From: Alphaproteobacteria bacterium
GTDB lineage: Bacteria; Pseudomonadota; Alphaproteobacteria; Acetobacterales; Acetobacteraceae
Direction: 5' to 3'
NCBI GenBank assembly: GCA_026400815.1
Contig: JAPLOI010000009.1
Location: 41,391 to 105,390, forward strand
DNA length: 64,000 nt
Shown here: positions 27,059-36,027 of the stretch, in pieces
How the letters are laid out: every line of letters begins with the position of its first letter
How positions within the stretch are numbered: the stretch's first letter is position 1
Notes under the pieces: generated by a model
The model's input: the letters and a program-made list of their open reading frames with translations, nothing else
Told to the model about the DNA's origin: nothing
The model's database searches: none
Made by a program: the position numbers and the translations under genes

Positions 27059-27147
27059 GACCTGAAGTTATCACCAATCGCAAATCTGAGTACGTACGGG
27101 ATAAAAAACCTTTCCCACCGGTGTTGCGTTTGGCACAATCACCGGTG

Positions 27148-27615
27148 ATGCCACATCCCGTCGCCGCTCCGCTCGAAGCCGACGCCCTTCGCCGCCTGGC
27201 GGAGGCGATGAATCGCGTCCATTTTCCGGCGCCCCTGCTTCAGCTCCTGCTCGCCCTGCTGGCGTTCCTCTCGGGGAACAAGGCGGTCATGGCCGAACTC
27301 ACCCTGGCCACCGCCTCCGCCCGCACCTGGCGCACCCCGCTTCGGGATTGGCACTTCTCCCCCACCGGCGAAACCATCGACGACCTCGCATCCGTACTCC
27401 ACCCGCGCGCCCTGCGCCGTCTCCGCCGCCAGCGCGCCTGGATCGGCTGGATCCTGCGCGGGCGCCCCGGCCGCGGCATGCGCCGCTCAGGCCATCGCGC
27501 GCCCGCTCCCCGTCCCCTTTGCACCGCTCGCGCGCCGCCTGAGGCGGCCAGGCGTCCATTTCATCATGAATCCGTCTTTCGGCCCCCGCCTCGCGCGGCG
27601 AAGACTCGTGTCTAA
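27148..27615 (+). CDS. Hypothetical protein between inverted repeats
   Basis: A 155-residue frame not recognised as any family. Residues 1-95 look protein-like, with a Leu-rich segment (APLLQLLLALLAFLSGNKAV) and a polar Trp-containing part (TWRTPLRDWHFSPTGETIDD). The C-terminal third is Arg/Pro-rich and could be out of frame after a shift. Codon third positions are GC-rich as in neighbouring genes. No clear Shine-Dalgarno is present. Instead a palindromic octamer CACCGGTG abuts the ATG, with a second copy 24 bases upstream. It is enclosed by R1 and R2, so the locus may be an insertion. Confidence 0.4.
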   Translation: MPHPVAAPLEADALRRLAEAMNRVHFPAPLLQLLLALLAFLSGNKAVMAELTLATASARTWRTPLRDWHFSPTGETIDDLASVLHPRALRRLRRQRAWIGWILRGRPGRGMRRSGHRAPAPRPLCTARAPPEAARRPFHHESVFRPPPRAAKTRV

Positions 27616-27619
27616 AGTG

Positions 27620-27694
27620 AAGGGGTCTGGGGCCTAAGGCCCCAGCGGGTCCCCGCGGCGCCACTTGCGCCGCGCAGGCAGAGCCCTGGCCTTC
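27620..27694 (-). repeat. Palindromic 3'-end repeat R2
   Basis: This is an inverted copy of R1. Read on the minus strand it has GAAGGCCAGGGCTCTGCC, then GGACCCGCTGGGGCC and AGACCCCTT as in R1. Where R1 has only CT, R2 carries about 24 extra bases that form their own hairpin (CGCGGCGC-AAGTG-GCGCCGCG). It begins just after the stop of the hpnL-like gene. The conserved frame with a different inner palindrome parallels the behaviour of the AT-rich repeat family. Confidence 0.8.
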
Positions 27695-27698
27695 TTCC

Positions 27699-28667
27699 CT
27701 AGGACCGCCGCACCTCAAGCCATTGCCAGGCCAGTAGCCCCGGCAGGCCAAAGGCCAGTTCCCGCAGACGTTTCAGCATGGAGATGGCGATCGCCTGGTC
27801 GGGCGGCACATCGAACAGCGCGCCGATCAGCACGAAGCCGGCTTCCTGCACCCCGAGCCCACCGGGCACGGCGAAGGCGGCGCCGCGCACCGCCACGGCG
27901 AGGCTTTCGATCACCAGGGCTTCGGCGAAGCCGCCGGGATGGCCCATGGCGTGCAGCGCCAGCCACGTCTCGCCGATACCGATCAGCCAGGCGAGCAGGT
28001 GCAGGATTATCGCTTTCAACAACATGCCGGGCTGGCGCTGGCGTTCATGCAGGGCCGTGAACAGCCGGCGCACCACATCCAGCGAGAAGCGCGGGAAGAT
28101 CCGGGCCAGCGGACCGGCGATCCATTCGATCAGGCGCAGCCCGGCGCTGTGCTGCAGCACCAGGAAGGCAGCCAGGGCCACCGCCATCAGGGCGACGCTG
28201 GCCTGGACCCATGGGGTGCGCCAGGGCGAGGTCTCCGACGTGGTGATCAGCGCCAGCACAAGGATGCCGAGCAGGGTGAACAGCAACTGGCTGGCGGCTT
28301 CGATCGTCACATCGATGGTGGTGCCGGCGGTGGCGGCGGTGCCGGAAACACCGCGCCGCATCAGCAGGCGAATGCCAACGAGGTTGCCGCCGAGCTGGGC
28401 GACCGGGAGCAGCCCGTTCACGGATTCACGGATTACGCGGATGGCGAACCAGCGGCCGAGGCCCGGGGCAGGGACGCCAACCGCCCAGCGCCAAGCGATG
28501 GCGGAAAGCCATTGCGTGGCGGCATGGATGGCCAGGATCGGCGGCAGCGCCCAGGCGGCCTGCAGCACCTCGGCCCCGATGGCCGCGGCACCATGCCAGG
28601 CGATGAGCGCGACCACCCCCAGCCCGCCCGCGGCGAAGGCCAGCGTGCCCCAGGGGATGGCGCGCAT
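27699..28667 (-). CDS. hpnL: HpnL-like flippase-domain membrane protein
   Basis: A 322-residue polytopic membrane protein of the lysylphosphatidylglycerol synthase transmembrane (COG0392) family, with about eight hydrophobic helices. The segment RESVNGLLPVAQLGGNLVG and the ending GGLGVQEAGFVLIGALF match the subgroup called HpnL, found with hopanoid biosynthesis genes. Its proposed role is lipid translocation. No other hpn genes are in this window, so the subgroup assignment is moderate. It lies six bases downstream of uppP, with which it is probably cotranscribed. Confidence 0.75.
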   Translation of the reverse strand: MRAIPWGTLAFAAGGLGVVALIAWHGAAAIGAEVLQAAWALPPILAIHAATQWLSAIAWRWAVGVPAPGLGRWFAIRVIRESVNGLLPVAQLGGNLVGIRLLMRRGVSGTAATAGTTIDVTIEAASQLLFTLLGILVLALITTSETSPWRTPWVQASVALMAVALAAFLVLQHSAGLRLIEWIAGPLARIFPRFSLDVVRRLFTALHERQRQPGMLLKAIILHLLAWLIGIGETWLALHAMGHPGGFAEALVIESLAVAVRGAAFAVPGGLGVQEAGFVLIGALFDVPPDQAIAISMLKRLRELAFGLPGLLAWQWLEVRRS

Positions 28668-28673
28668 GAGGGT

Positions 28674-29477
28674 CTAGAAGATGGAGAGCAGCACCAGGGC
28701 CACGGTGCCGAGCGCGATGCGGTACCAGGCAAAGGGCGCGAAGCCATGGCGGGCGACGAAGCCGATCAGCGCCCGCACCACCAGCAGGGCAGCCACGAAG
28801 GCGGCAGCGAAGCCCACGGCGATGACGATGCCGCCATCCAGCGTCAGGGTGCCGCGGTTCTTGTAGAGGTCGTACACCGTGGCGCCGAACATGGTGGGGA
28901 TGGCCAAGAAGAAGGAGAACTCGGCGGCGGTGCGGCGGTCCACGCCCAGCAGCAGGGCGCCCATGATGGTGGCGCCGGAGCGCGAAACGCCGGGAATCAT
29001 GGCCAGGCATTGCAGGAATCCGATCGCCAGGGCGCGGCCCAGCGGCAGCTGCTCGATGGCATGGATCACCGGCTGCGGCCGGGCGCGCTCGATCAGCAGG
29101 ATGGCGATGCCGCCCACGATCAGGCTGACAGCCACCACCCAAGGGGAGAACAGCACGCTCTTGATGAAGCCATGCGCCACCACGCCGATGGCGGCGGCGG
29201 GCAGGAAGGCGAGCAGAATGGCGATGGCGAAATGGCGCGCCGCGGGGTCCCGCGGCAGGCCGGTCAGCACGCCCCAGAGCTTGGAGAAGTAGAGCAGCAC
29301 CACGGCCAGGATGGCGCCGAGCTGGATCGCGATCTCGAACACCTGGCCGGGCGGGCCTTCGAAGCCGATCACCGCCTCCATGAGGATGAGATGGCCGGTG
29401 GACGAGACGGGGATGAATTCCGTCAGCCCTTCGAGGACGCCGAGCAGGAGAACCTGGAGCCAGAGCATCGTTTCCAT
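28674..29477 (-). CDS. uppP: Undecaprenyl-diphosphatase
   Basis: A 267-residue BacA/UppP membrane enzyme that dephosphorylates undecaprenyl diphosphate, recycling the lipid carrier for peptidoglycan and surface glycans. It confers bacitracin tolerance. The catalytic (E/Q)xxxE motif is in EGLTEFIPVSSTGH and the second motif is PGVSRSGAT. About eight helices fit the family. The first ATG is at 29477, and a second three codons later is equally possible. It lies nine bases after the flippase stop and just before the HpnL-like gene, making an envelope-lipid operon. Confidence 0.95.
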   Translation of the reverse strand: METMLWLQVLLLGVLEGLTEFIPVSSTGHLILMEAVIGFEGPPGQVFEIAIQLGAILAVVLLYFSKLWGVLTGLPRDPAARHFAIAILLAFLPAAAIGVVAHGFIKSVLFSPWVVAVSLIVGGIAILLIERARPQPVIHAIEQLPLGRALAIGFLQCLAMIPGVSRSGATIMGALLLGVDRRTAAEFSFFLAIPTMFGATVYDLYKNRGTLTLDGGIVIAVGFAAAFVAALLVVRALIGFVARHGFAPFAWYRIALGTVALVLLSIF

Positions 29478-29486
29478 GGCAGCGGC

Positions 29487-30923
29487 TTACCTCTTTCGGC
29501 GCAACAGGGCCACCCTGCCCCCAATGGTGGCGTAGAGGGCGGCACGCTCGCCCGGCGGCAGGCCGTGCTGCCAGGCAAGCAGGGCCACCGGGGCCAACAG
29601 GGCAGGAAACAGGGCGAGGCGGAGCAGGGGCGCTTGGTCCGCCGCCGGCAGCGCCACGGCGAGCACGGCCAGCGTGGCGGCCAAAGCGGGGCCGAGCGCC
29701 CGCAACTCCGGCGCAAGCCGGGGATGGGCGCCCTGCGCCAGAAAAAGCCGGCAGGCAGCGGCCAGCAGCATGCGCAACGCCCAGGCGCCGGCGGCCCCGG
29801 CGATACCGTGGGCGGCCAGCGCCAGCAGCAGGATGGGCAGGTAGACCGCGAGTTCCGCAATCGCCAATGCAGCGTTGCGCGCGGCGCGGGCGGCGCCGTC
29901 GATCAGCGCGGCGGCAACGCCATCCAGCGCGAACAGCACCACGCCGGCGGCGAGCCAACGCGCCGCCGGCGTGGCGTGGCGGGCGAAATCGGCGCCAAGC
30001 CAGGCAACAAGAAGAAGATCGGCGAACAGCAGGCAGGCCAGCGCGGGCGGCAGCACCAGGGCCAGGATGGCCAGCGTGGCATGGCGGAACAGCCGGCCCG
30101 CGGCGCCGTCATCGGTGGCCAGCGCGGCGGAGAGGGCGGGAAAGGCGCCGGCCAGCACGGCTTGGGCGAGGACTGCGATGCGGATCACGAGATCGAACGG
30201 CGTGGCATAGAGCGCCGCGGCCTCGGCCGAGAGGCGGGCGGCGATGATGAAGCGGTCCAGATGCTGCGCGGCAGGGGCAAGCATGGCCGAGACGGTCATC
30301 CACCCGCCCTGGCGCAGCAGCGGCATCGCCGCGGCCGGATCGGGCCGGGCACCGCGCAGGGCCGGCAGCTCGCGCAGGCAAAGGCGCCAATAGGCCCAGG
30401 TCATCGCCGCGCGGCAGGCCACCAGCACCAGCGTGGCAGCCAGCAGGCTGTCCCACAGCGTCAGGATGGCCAGCGGGCCGGGATAGTACAGGGCCAGGAT
30501 CGGCAAATTGGCGAGATTGGCGCCGGCAAAGCGCTGGTGGGCTGCCAGCACGCCCCACAGCCCGGCATTGACCAGCACCAGCGGCGCCGCCACCGCAATC
30601 GCCAGCAGCGCGCCACGCGCCTCCGCCTGCAGCGCGGCCGGCAGGTCCAGCAGCCCGGCATAGGCCCAGGCGCCGGCCGCGCAGGCCAGCCCGGCGGCCA
30701 GGCCAAGGGCGAAGAGCATCAGCAGCCCGGTGAGCACGGCGCCGGCCACCTCCGCCGGTGGGCGCCCCTCGGCAAGCCGGGCAGCGACGAGCCGGGTGAG
30801 CGCACGGCCGACGCCGAGATCGAACACGCCGAACAGCCCGACGAGGCCGAGGGCCAACGTGAACAGGCCCCAGCGCGCCAGCCCCAGCGCCTGGATCAGG
30901 AACGGGGTAGCGGCCAGCGCCAC
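29487..30923 (-). CDS. Wzx-like polysaccharide flippase
   Basis: A polytopic protein of at least 478 residues with about 12-14 helices, resembling the MOP-superfamily flippases that move lipid-linked sugars across the inner membrane. The first usual start codon is GTG 30923, but this cuts into helix one. The same frame upstream encodes TLARGTAWNIAGRLLPLL, exactly the kind of N-terminus these proteins have. That stretch contains no ATG, GTG or TTG, and a CTG at 30992 is a possible start. It is the first gene of the flippase-uppP-hpnL set, and the glycosyltransferases downstream may make its substrate. Confidence 0.8.
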   Translation of the reverse strand: MALAATPFLIQALGLARWGLFTLALGLVGLFGVFDLGVGRALTRLVAARLAEGRPPAEVAGAVLTGLLMLFALGLAAGLACAAGAWAYAGLLDLPAALQAEARGALLAIAVAAPLVLVNAGLWGVLAAHQRFAGANLANLPILALYYPGPLAILTLWDSLLAATLVLVACRAAMTWAYWRLCLRELPALRGARPDPAAAMPLLRQGGWMTVSAMLAPAAQHLDRFIIAARLSAEAAALYATPFDLVIRIAVLAQAVLAGAFPALSAALATDDGAAGRLFRHATLAILALVLPPALACLLFADLLLVAWLGADFARHATPAARWLAAGVVLFALDGVAAALIDGAARAARNAALAIAELAVYLPILLLALAAHGIAGAAGAWALRMLLAAACRLFLAQGAHPRLAPELRALGPALAATLAVLAVALPAADQAPLLRLALFPALLAPVALLAWQHGLPPGERAALYATIGGRVALLRRKR

Positions 30924-31077
30924 CAGCAGCGGCAGCAGCCGCCCGGCGATGTTCCACGCCGTGCCGCGCGCCAGGGTGGCGGTGGAGGTCAGGTGTGACG
31001 AAGGCGTGAACGGGGAGTCATGAACAGCCTGTCATGCGGGCTTGTGACGCGCGTGCGACTCCCCTAGCCTCGCTATC

Positions 31078-31102
31078 TTGCGGGGTTGTAACCCGCGCGC
31101 AA
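31078..31102. promoter_or_regulatory. Inverted repeat upstream of livG
   Basis: TTGCG-GGGTT-GT-AACCC followed after three bases by CGCAA forms a 10-bp interrupted stem in the flippase/livG divergent region. It could be an operator or an mRNA leader hairpin of the liv operon. No regulator gene is adjacent and no promoter could be fixed with confidence. Confidence 0.35.
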
Positions 31103-31208
31103 CGAGATGGCACCGCGGGAGCGAACCCGGGACGCCGAGAAGCTGGGGGAAGTCCGTGACAAGACGGCGTCCGCATGTCGTGCCTGTTCATTCCTGGAGC
31201 GTCGGGCC

Positions 31209-32033
31209 GTGAGCGCCGTGGCGCAAGCCGCAACTGCGCCCATGGCGGCCCAGGGCCCGTTGATGCGGGTGTCCGGCGTGGAGATGCGCTTCGGCGGCAT
31301 CGTGGCGCTGGCCGGTGTGAGCTTCGATGTGAACCGCCGCGAGATCTGCGGGCTGATCGGGCCGAACGGTTCCGGCAAGACCACGATGTTCAACTGCATC
31401 AGCGGCTTCTACCGCTATGTGGTGGGCGACATCACCTTCGATGGCACCACCATCAAGGACATGCCGCGGCACCGCATGGTGGAGCTGGGCATCGGCCGCA
31501 CCTTCCAGAACGTGGCGCTGTTCCGCACCATGACGGTGCGGCAGAACATGATGGTGGGCCACCACTACCGCGGCACCTCCGGCTTCCTCTCCAACGCGCT
31601 GCAACTGCCGCAGGCGCGGGCGGATGCGGCGGAGGCGGCGCGGCGGGCGGATGAGCTGATCGAGCTGCTGGACCTCAAGGCACAGGCGGACCTGCCGGTG
31701 GGTGGCCTGCCATTCGGCTGGCAGAAGCGGGTTGAACTCGGCCGGGCCATGATCGCACGGCCCAAGATGCTGATGCTCGATGAGCCGGCCGCCGGGCTGA
31801 ACCACGGCGAGGTGGACGAGCTGGGCGACCTGATCCTGCGCCTCAAGCAGCATTTCGACCTCAGCATCCTGCTGGTGGAACATCACATGAGCCTGGTGAT
31901 GCGCGTATCCGACCGGGTGGTGGCGCTGGAATTCGGCCGCAAGATCGCCGACGGCACGCCGGAGCAGGTGCAACGCGACCCCGAGGTGATCCGCGCCTAT
32001 CTCGGCGAAGGCGAGGAGGGCGGCCATGGTTGA
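31209..32033 (+). CDS. livG: Branched-chain amino acid ABC transporter ATPase LivG
   Basis: A 274-residue ABC ATPase of the high-affinity branched-chain amino acid importer. Walker A is GPNGSGKTT, Walker B is MLMLDEPAAGL, and the signature region is LPFGWQKRVELGRAM. The C-terminus (GTPEQVQRDPEVIRAYLGE) is typical of LivG. GTG 31209, with GGAG nine bases upstream, is chosen, but the frame is open to an ATG at 31107 and the start is uncertain. It overlaps livF by eight bases and is first in livG-F-H-M-K. Confidence 0.93.
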   Translation: MSAVAQAATAPMAAQGPLMRVSGVEMRFGGIVALAGVSFDVNRREICGLIGPNGSGKTTMFNCISGFYRYVVGDITFDGTTIKDMPRHRMVELGIGRTFQNVALFRTMTVRQNMMVGHHYRGTSGFLSNALQLPQARADAAEAARRADELIELLDLKAQADLPVGGLPFGWQKRVELGRAMIARPKMLMLDEPAAGLNHGEVDELGDLILRLKQHFDLSILLVEHHMSLVMRVSDRVVALEFGRKIADGTPEQVQRDPEVIRAYLGEGEEGGHG

Positions 32034-32766
32034 TCCTGTGGCGAGCACGCCCATCCAAGGGGGGCCGATCCTGGAGGCGAAGGGCCTGCATGCGGCCTAT
32101 GGCCAGGTGCGGGTGCTGCACGGCATCGATTTCGTGGTGAACACCGGCGGTGTCACCGCGCTGCTGGGCGCCAACGGCGCGGGCAAGACCACCACGCTGC
32201 GGGCGATCTGCGGCATGGTGCGCTCCACCGGCGACCTGATGTACGACGGCAAGCGCATCAACAACCTGCCCACCGAGGCGATCGCGGCGATGCGGGTGGG
32301 GCACGTGCCCGATGGGCGCGGCACCTTCATGGAGCTGTCGGTGGAGGAGAACCTCCGCCTGGGCGGCTACACCCGCAAGGACTCGATCGAGCCTGACCTG
32401 GAGCGGATGTTCACCTACTTCCCGAAGCTGAAGGACCGGTTCCGCCAGCAGGCGGGCACGCTGTCGGGCGGCGAGCAGCAGATGCTGGCAATCGCCCGCG
32501 CCCTGATGATCAAGCCGCGGCTGCTGTTGCTGGACGAGCCGAGCTTCGGCCTGGCGCCGCTGATCGTGCGCGAGATCTTCGGGATCATGAAGCAGATCAT
32601 CGCCACCGAGCGGACCTCGATTTTGCTGGTGGAGCAGAATGCCTCGCTGGCGCTGTCGGTGGCGGACATGGCCTATCTGCTCGAGACCGGGAAGATCGTG
32701 ATGTCCGGCCCGGCGGCCGAGATCCGGCAGGACGAGTCGGTGCGCCGCGCCTACCTCGGGTACTAG
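32026..32766 (+). CDS. livF: Branched-chain amino acid ABC transporter ATPase LivF
   Basis: The second ATPase of the Liv importer, 246 residues. Walker A is GANGAGKTT, the ABC signature LSGGEQQMLAIARAL, Walker B LLLLDEPSFGL, and the H-loop-like region SILLVEQNASLAL. The start overlaps the end of livG, indicating coupling. LivF pairs with LivG on the cytoplasmic side of LivHM. It ends 12 bases before livH. Confidence 0.95.
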   Translation: MVDPVASTPIQGGPILEAKGLHAAYGQVRVLHGIDFVVNTGGVTALLGANGAGKTTTLRAICGMVRSTGDLMYDGKRINNLPTEAIAAMRVGHVPDGRGTFMELSVEENLRLGGYTRKDSIEPDLERMFTYFPKLKDRFRQQAGTLSGGEQQMLAIARALMIKPRLLLLDEPSFGLAPLIVREIFGIMKQIIATERTSILLVEQNASLALSVADMAYLLETGKIVMSGPAAEIRQDESVRRAYLGY

Positions 32767-32778
32767 GAGAAGCGACCG

Positions 32779-33651
32779 ATGGAAGGCGTTCTGCACCAGA
32801 TCATCTCGGGCATCGCGACGGGCAGCATCTATGCCTCGATCTCGCTCGCCCTGGTGATGATCTTCCTGGCCACCCACCAGATCAATTTCGCCCAGGGCGA
32901 GATGGCGATGTTCTCCACCTATGTGGCGCTCACGCTCATCCAGGCCGGCGTGCCCTATTGGGGCGCGTTCGTGCTGACCCTGGTGTTCTCCTTCATCGCC
33001 GGCATGGTGCTGCAGCGAACGCTGCTGGAACCGCTGGCGCGGGCGCCGGTATTGGCCAGCGTCGGTGCGTTCCTGGGTCTGCTGCTGATCTTCAACAACA
33101 TCGCCGGCTGGATCTTCACCTACACGCTGCAGCCCTTCCCGACGCCGTTCGGCGCCGGCGCCCCGATCCTGGGCGGCATGCTGTCGCGCCACGAACTCGG
33201 CTCCACGGCGGTGACGCTGGTGGTGCTGACGGCGGTGTGGGCGTTCTTCCGCTTCACCAGGCTGGGGCTGGCGTTGCGGGGTGCGGCCTATAACCCCGTC
33301 TCCAGCCGGCTGGTGGGCATTCCCGTGGCGCGCATGCTGTCGCTCGGTTGGGGGTTGGCGGCGGCGATTGGGGCCATCGCTGGCATGATGGTGGCGCCGA
33401 TCGTGTTCCTGGATCCCAACATGATGGCGGGTGTTCTGCTCTATGCCTTCGCCGGCGCGCTGCTGGGCGGCATCACCAGCCCGCTGGGCGCGGTGGTGGG
33501 CGGGGTGCTGATGGGGGTGATCGAGAACATCGCCGGCGCCTACATCGTGGGCACGGAGCTGAAGCTGACCACCGCGCTGGTGATCATCGTGGTGGTGCTG
33601 GTGTTCAAGCCGTCGGGCCTGTTCGGCAAGACCCTGGCGAACCGGGTGTAG
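32779..33651 (+). CDS. livH: Branched-chain amino acid ABC permease LivH
   Basis: A 290-residue integral membrane permease. The first helix region (GIATGSIYASISLALVMIF) and NFAQGEMAMFSTY are characteristic of LivH. A later GAVVGGVLMGVIEN segment forms the family's last helices. It forms the translocation path with LivM. It lies between livF and livM with gaps of 12 and 4 bases. Confidence 0.95.
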   Translation: MEGVLHQIISGIATGSIYASISLALVMIFLATHQINFAQGEMAMFSTYVALTLIQAGVPYWGAFVLTLVFSFIAGMVLQRTLLEPLARAPVLASVGAFLGLLLIFNNIAGWIFTYTLQPFPTPFGAGAPILGGMLSRHELGSTAVTLVVLTAVWAFFRFTRLGLALRGAAYNPVSSRLVGIPVARMLSLGWGLAAAIGAIAGMMVAPIVFLDPNMMAGVLLYAFAGALLGGITSPLGAVVGGVLMGVIENIAGAYIVGTELKLTTALVIIVVVLVFKPSGLFGKTLANRV

Positions 33652-33655
33652 AACG

Positions 33656-34612
33656 ATGACCCAATCCAACTCCCGCATCATGCTCATCCTGTTCGTGGTG
33701 GTCGCGGCCGTGGTGCCGCTGGTGTTCGCTTCCGGCTACCAGCTGTTCCAGCTGACGCTGGTGGTGGCCTATGCGCTGTCTGTCCTCGGAAAGAACCTTG
33801 TCACCGGCTATGGCGGCCAGGTCTCCTTGGGGCAGGGGGCGTTCTATGCCGTGGGCGCCTACACCGCGGCGATCCTGATGGAGCATTTCAACGTGCCCTA
33901 CTGGGCCACGCTGCCGGTGGCGGCGGTGGTGACGGGGATGGTGGGCCTGGCACTCGGCCTGCCTGCGCTGCGGCTGGGCGGGCTGTACCTGGCGCTGGTG
34001 ACCTTCGCCATGGCCGTGGCCGTGCCGCAGTTGCTGAAATACAAGCTGTTCGAGAACTGGACCGGCGGCGTGCAGGGCATCGTGCTGAACAAGCCGGATG
34101 CGCCGTTCGGCCTGCCGCTGGACCCGGACCAGTGGGTGTACCTGTTTACTTTGGCCGTGGGCGTGGTGCTGTTCGTGGCCGCCACCAACCTGGTGCGCAG
34201 CCGCATCGGGCTGGCGCTGATGGCCATCCGCGACCAGCCGCTGGCGGCCGAGGCGATGGGCGTGGAGCTTTCCCGCTACAAGACGCTGACCTTCGGCTTC
34301 GGTGCGCTGTTCACCGGCGTTGGTGGCGCGCTGGGGGCCATTGCCGTCGGCTTCGTCTCGCCCGACAGCTTCTCCATCGCGCTGTCGCTCACGCTGTTCG
34401 TGGGCATGGTGATCGGCGGCGCCTCCTCCATTTCCGGGGCGGTCTATGGCGCGCTGTTCATCGTGTTCGTGCCGAACCTGGCGGAGGAGATCAGCAAGGC
34501 GATCCCTGGCGCGATCTTCGGCGTGATCCTGATCCTGTTCATGTTCTTCGCACCGGGCGGCATCGCGAGCCTGCTGTCCGCCCAGATGCGCCGGTTCCGG
34601 GCAGCCCGGTAG
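33656..34612 (+). CDS. livM: Branched-chain amino acid ABC permease LivM
   Basis: A 318-residue permease partner of LivH. The conserved segment NLVTGYGGQVSLGQGAFYAV is the LivM hallmark, and RSRIGLALMAIRDQPLAAEA is the cytoplasmic EAA-like loop that contacts the ATPases. About nine helices are predicted by eye. It starts four bases after livH, and livK follows 48 bases after its stop. Confidence 0.95.
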   Translation: MTQSNSRIMLILFVVVAAVVPLVFASGYQLFQLTLVVAYALSVLGKNLVTGYGGQVSLGQGAFYAVGAYTAAILMEHFNVPYWATLPVAAVVTGMVGLALGLPALRLGGLYLALVTFAMAVAVPQLLKYKLFENWTGGVQGIVLNKPDAPFGLPLDPDQWVYLFTLAVGVVLFVAATNLVRSRIGLALMAIRDQPLAAEAMGVELSRYKTLTFGFGALFTGVGGALGAIAVGFVSPDSFSIALSLTLFVGMVIGGASSISGAVYGALFIVFVPNLAEEISKAIPGAIFGVILILFMFFAPGGIASLLSAQMRRFRAAR

Positions 34613-34660
34613 GGCTTCCCGCGTTGCCTGTTGTTCGATCCCAATGGAGTGATGCCTGAG

Positions 34661-35863
34661 ATGAAGCGTCGTACTGTTCTGGCCGGCATCGGTGCCGGCC
34701 TTGCCATGCCGCATATCCGCCCGGCCGAGGCGGCCACCGTGGTGGGCGTGACCAAGACCGAGATCAAGATCGGCCACACCATTCCGTATAGCGGCAACGC
34801 CTCCTCCTATGGCGTGATCGGCAAGAGCCACTCCGCCTACTTCAAGATGATCAACGACCAGGGCGGCATCAACGGCCGCAAGATCAACTTCATCTCGCTG
34901 GACGACGCCTACAACCCCGCCAAGACGGTGGAGCAGGTGCGCCGACTGGTGGAGCAGGACAAGGTGGCGCTGCTGTTCAACGTGCTGGGCACGCCGACCA
35001 ACTCGGCGATCCATCGCTACGTGAACCAGCGCAAGGTGCCGCATCTGTTCCTGTCCACCGGCGCGGACAAGTGGGCCAACCCGAAGGACTTCCCGTGGAC
35101 GATCGGCTGGCAGCCCAGCTACCACACGGAAGGCCAGATCTATGCCCGCTACATCCAGCAGGCGAAGCCCGGCGCGAAGGCCGCGCTGATCTACCAGAAC
35201 GACGATTTCGGCAAGGACTACCTGAACGGCCTGAAGGACGCGCTGAAGGGCGATTTCGACAAGGTGTTCATCAAGGTCCTCACCTACGAAGCGACCGATG
35301 CGACGATCGATAGCCAGGTGGTGAGCCTGAAGGAGAGCGGGGCCGACACGCTGGTGAGCGCGTGCATCCCGAAATTCTCGGCGCAGCTGATCCGCAAGGC
35401 CTATGACATCGGCTGGAAGCCCTTGCACTGCATGTCCAACGTGTCTGCCTCCGTGGGCGCCACGATCAACCCGGCGGGGCCGGAGAAGGCGGTGGGGGTG
35501 ATTTCCTCCCAGTACCTGAAGGACCACAGCGACCCCGACTGGAAGAACGATGCCGGCATGAACGAATGGCGCGCGTTCATGGCGAAGTACATCCCGGAGG
35601 GCGACATCAACGACGCCGGCTACGTGTTCGCCTATGGCGCTGTGCAGTCGATGGTGCAGACCCTGAAGCAGTGCGGCGACGACCTGTCGCGCGAGAACAT
35701 CATGAAGCAGGCGGCCAACCTGAAGCATGACGTGGGCGTGTTGCTGCCGGGCATTTCCGTGAGCACCGGGCCGAACGACTTCCATCCGATCAAGCAGATG
35801 CAGCTGACCCGCTGGACCGGCACCACCTGGGAGCGGTTCGGCGGCGTGCTCGCCTCCTCCTGA
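34661..35863 (+). CDS. livK: Branched-chain amino acid binding protein, copy 1
   Basis: A 400-residue periplasmic binding protein of the LivK/Leu-Ile-Val type I fold. The signal MKRRTVLAGIGAGLAMPHIR is Tat-like. The mature part opens with TEIKIGHTIPYSGNASSYG, the ligand-lobe signature. ATG 34661 is taken because it begins the signal peptide and GGAG is upstream. An in-frame start 10 codons earlier is possible. It is the last gene of livGFHMK and is followed by an intrinsic terminator. Its specificity may extend beyond branched-chain amino acids. Confidence 0.93.
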   Translation: MKRRTVLAGIGAGLAMPHIRPAEAATVVGVTKTEIKIGHTIPYSGNASSYGVIGKSHSAYFKMINDQGGINGRKINFISLDDAYNPAKTVEQVRRLVEQDKVALLFNVLGTPTNSAIHRYVNQRKVPHLFLSTGADKWANPKDFPWTIGWQPSYHTEGQIYARYIQQAKPGAKAALIYQNDDFGKDYLNGLKDALKGDFDKVFIKVLTYEATDATIDSQVVSLKESGADTLVSACIPKFSAQLIRKAYDIGWKPLHCMSNVSASVGATINPAGPEKAVGVISSQYLKDHSDPDWKNDAGMNEWRAFMAKYIPEGDINDAGYVFAYGAVQSMVQTLKQCGDDLSRENIMKQAANLKHDVGVLLPGISVSTGPNDFHPIKQMQLTRWTGTTWERFGGVLASS

Positions 35864-35883
35864 GCCGACTCGGCTGAAACAGA

Positions 35884-35924
35884 ACGGCCCGGCACCGGGG
35901 ACGGTGCCGGGCCGTTTCGTTTTT
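35884..35924 (+). terminator. Terminator of the liv operon
   Basis: A 13-bp perfect stem (ACGGCCCGGCACC, 35884-35896, against 35903-35915) with a six-base loop is followed by TTCGTTTTT. It separates the first livK from the second. Confidence 0.93.
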
Positions 35925-36027
35925 CGGCCGGGATGACGAAAGTTGCGGACTTTGACGCCGGCCCCTGGCTAGACTTCCTCCAGCCCCCGCAACGACGGGA
36001 GCCAATAAACAGCGAGGAAGAAGCGTT

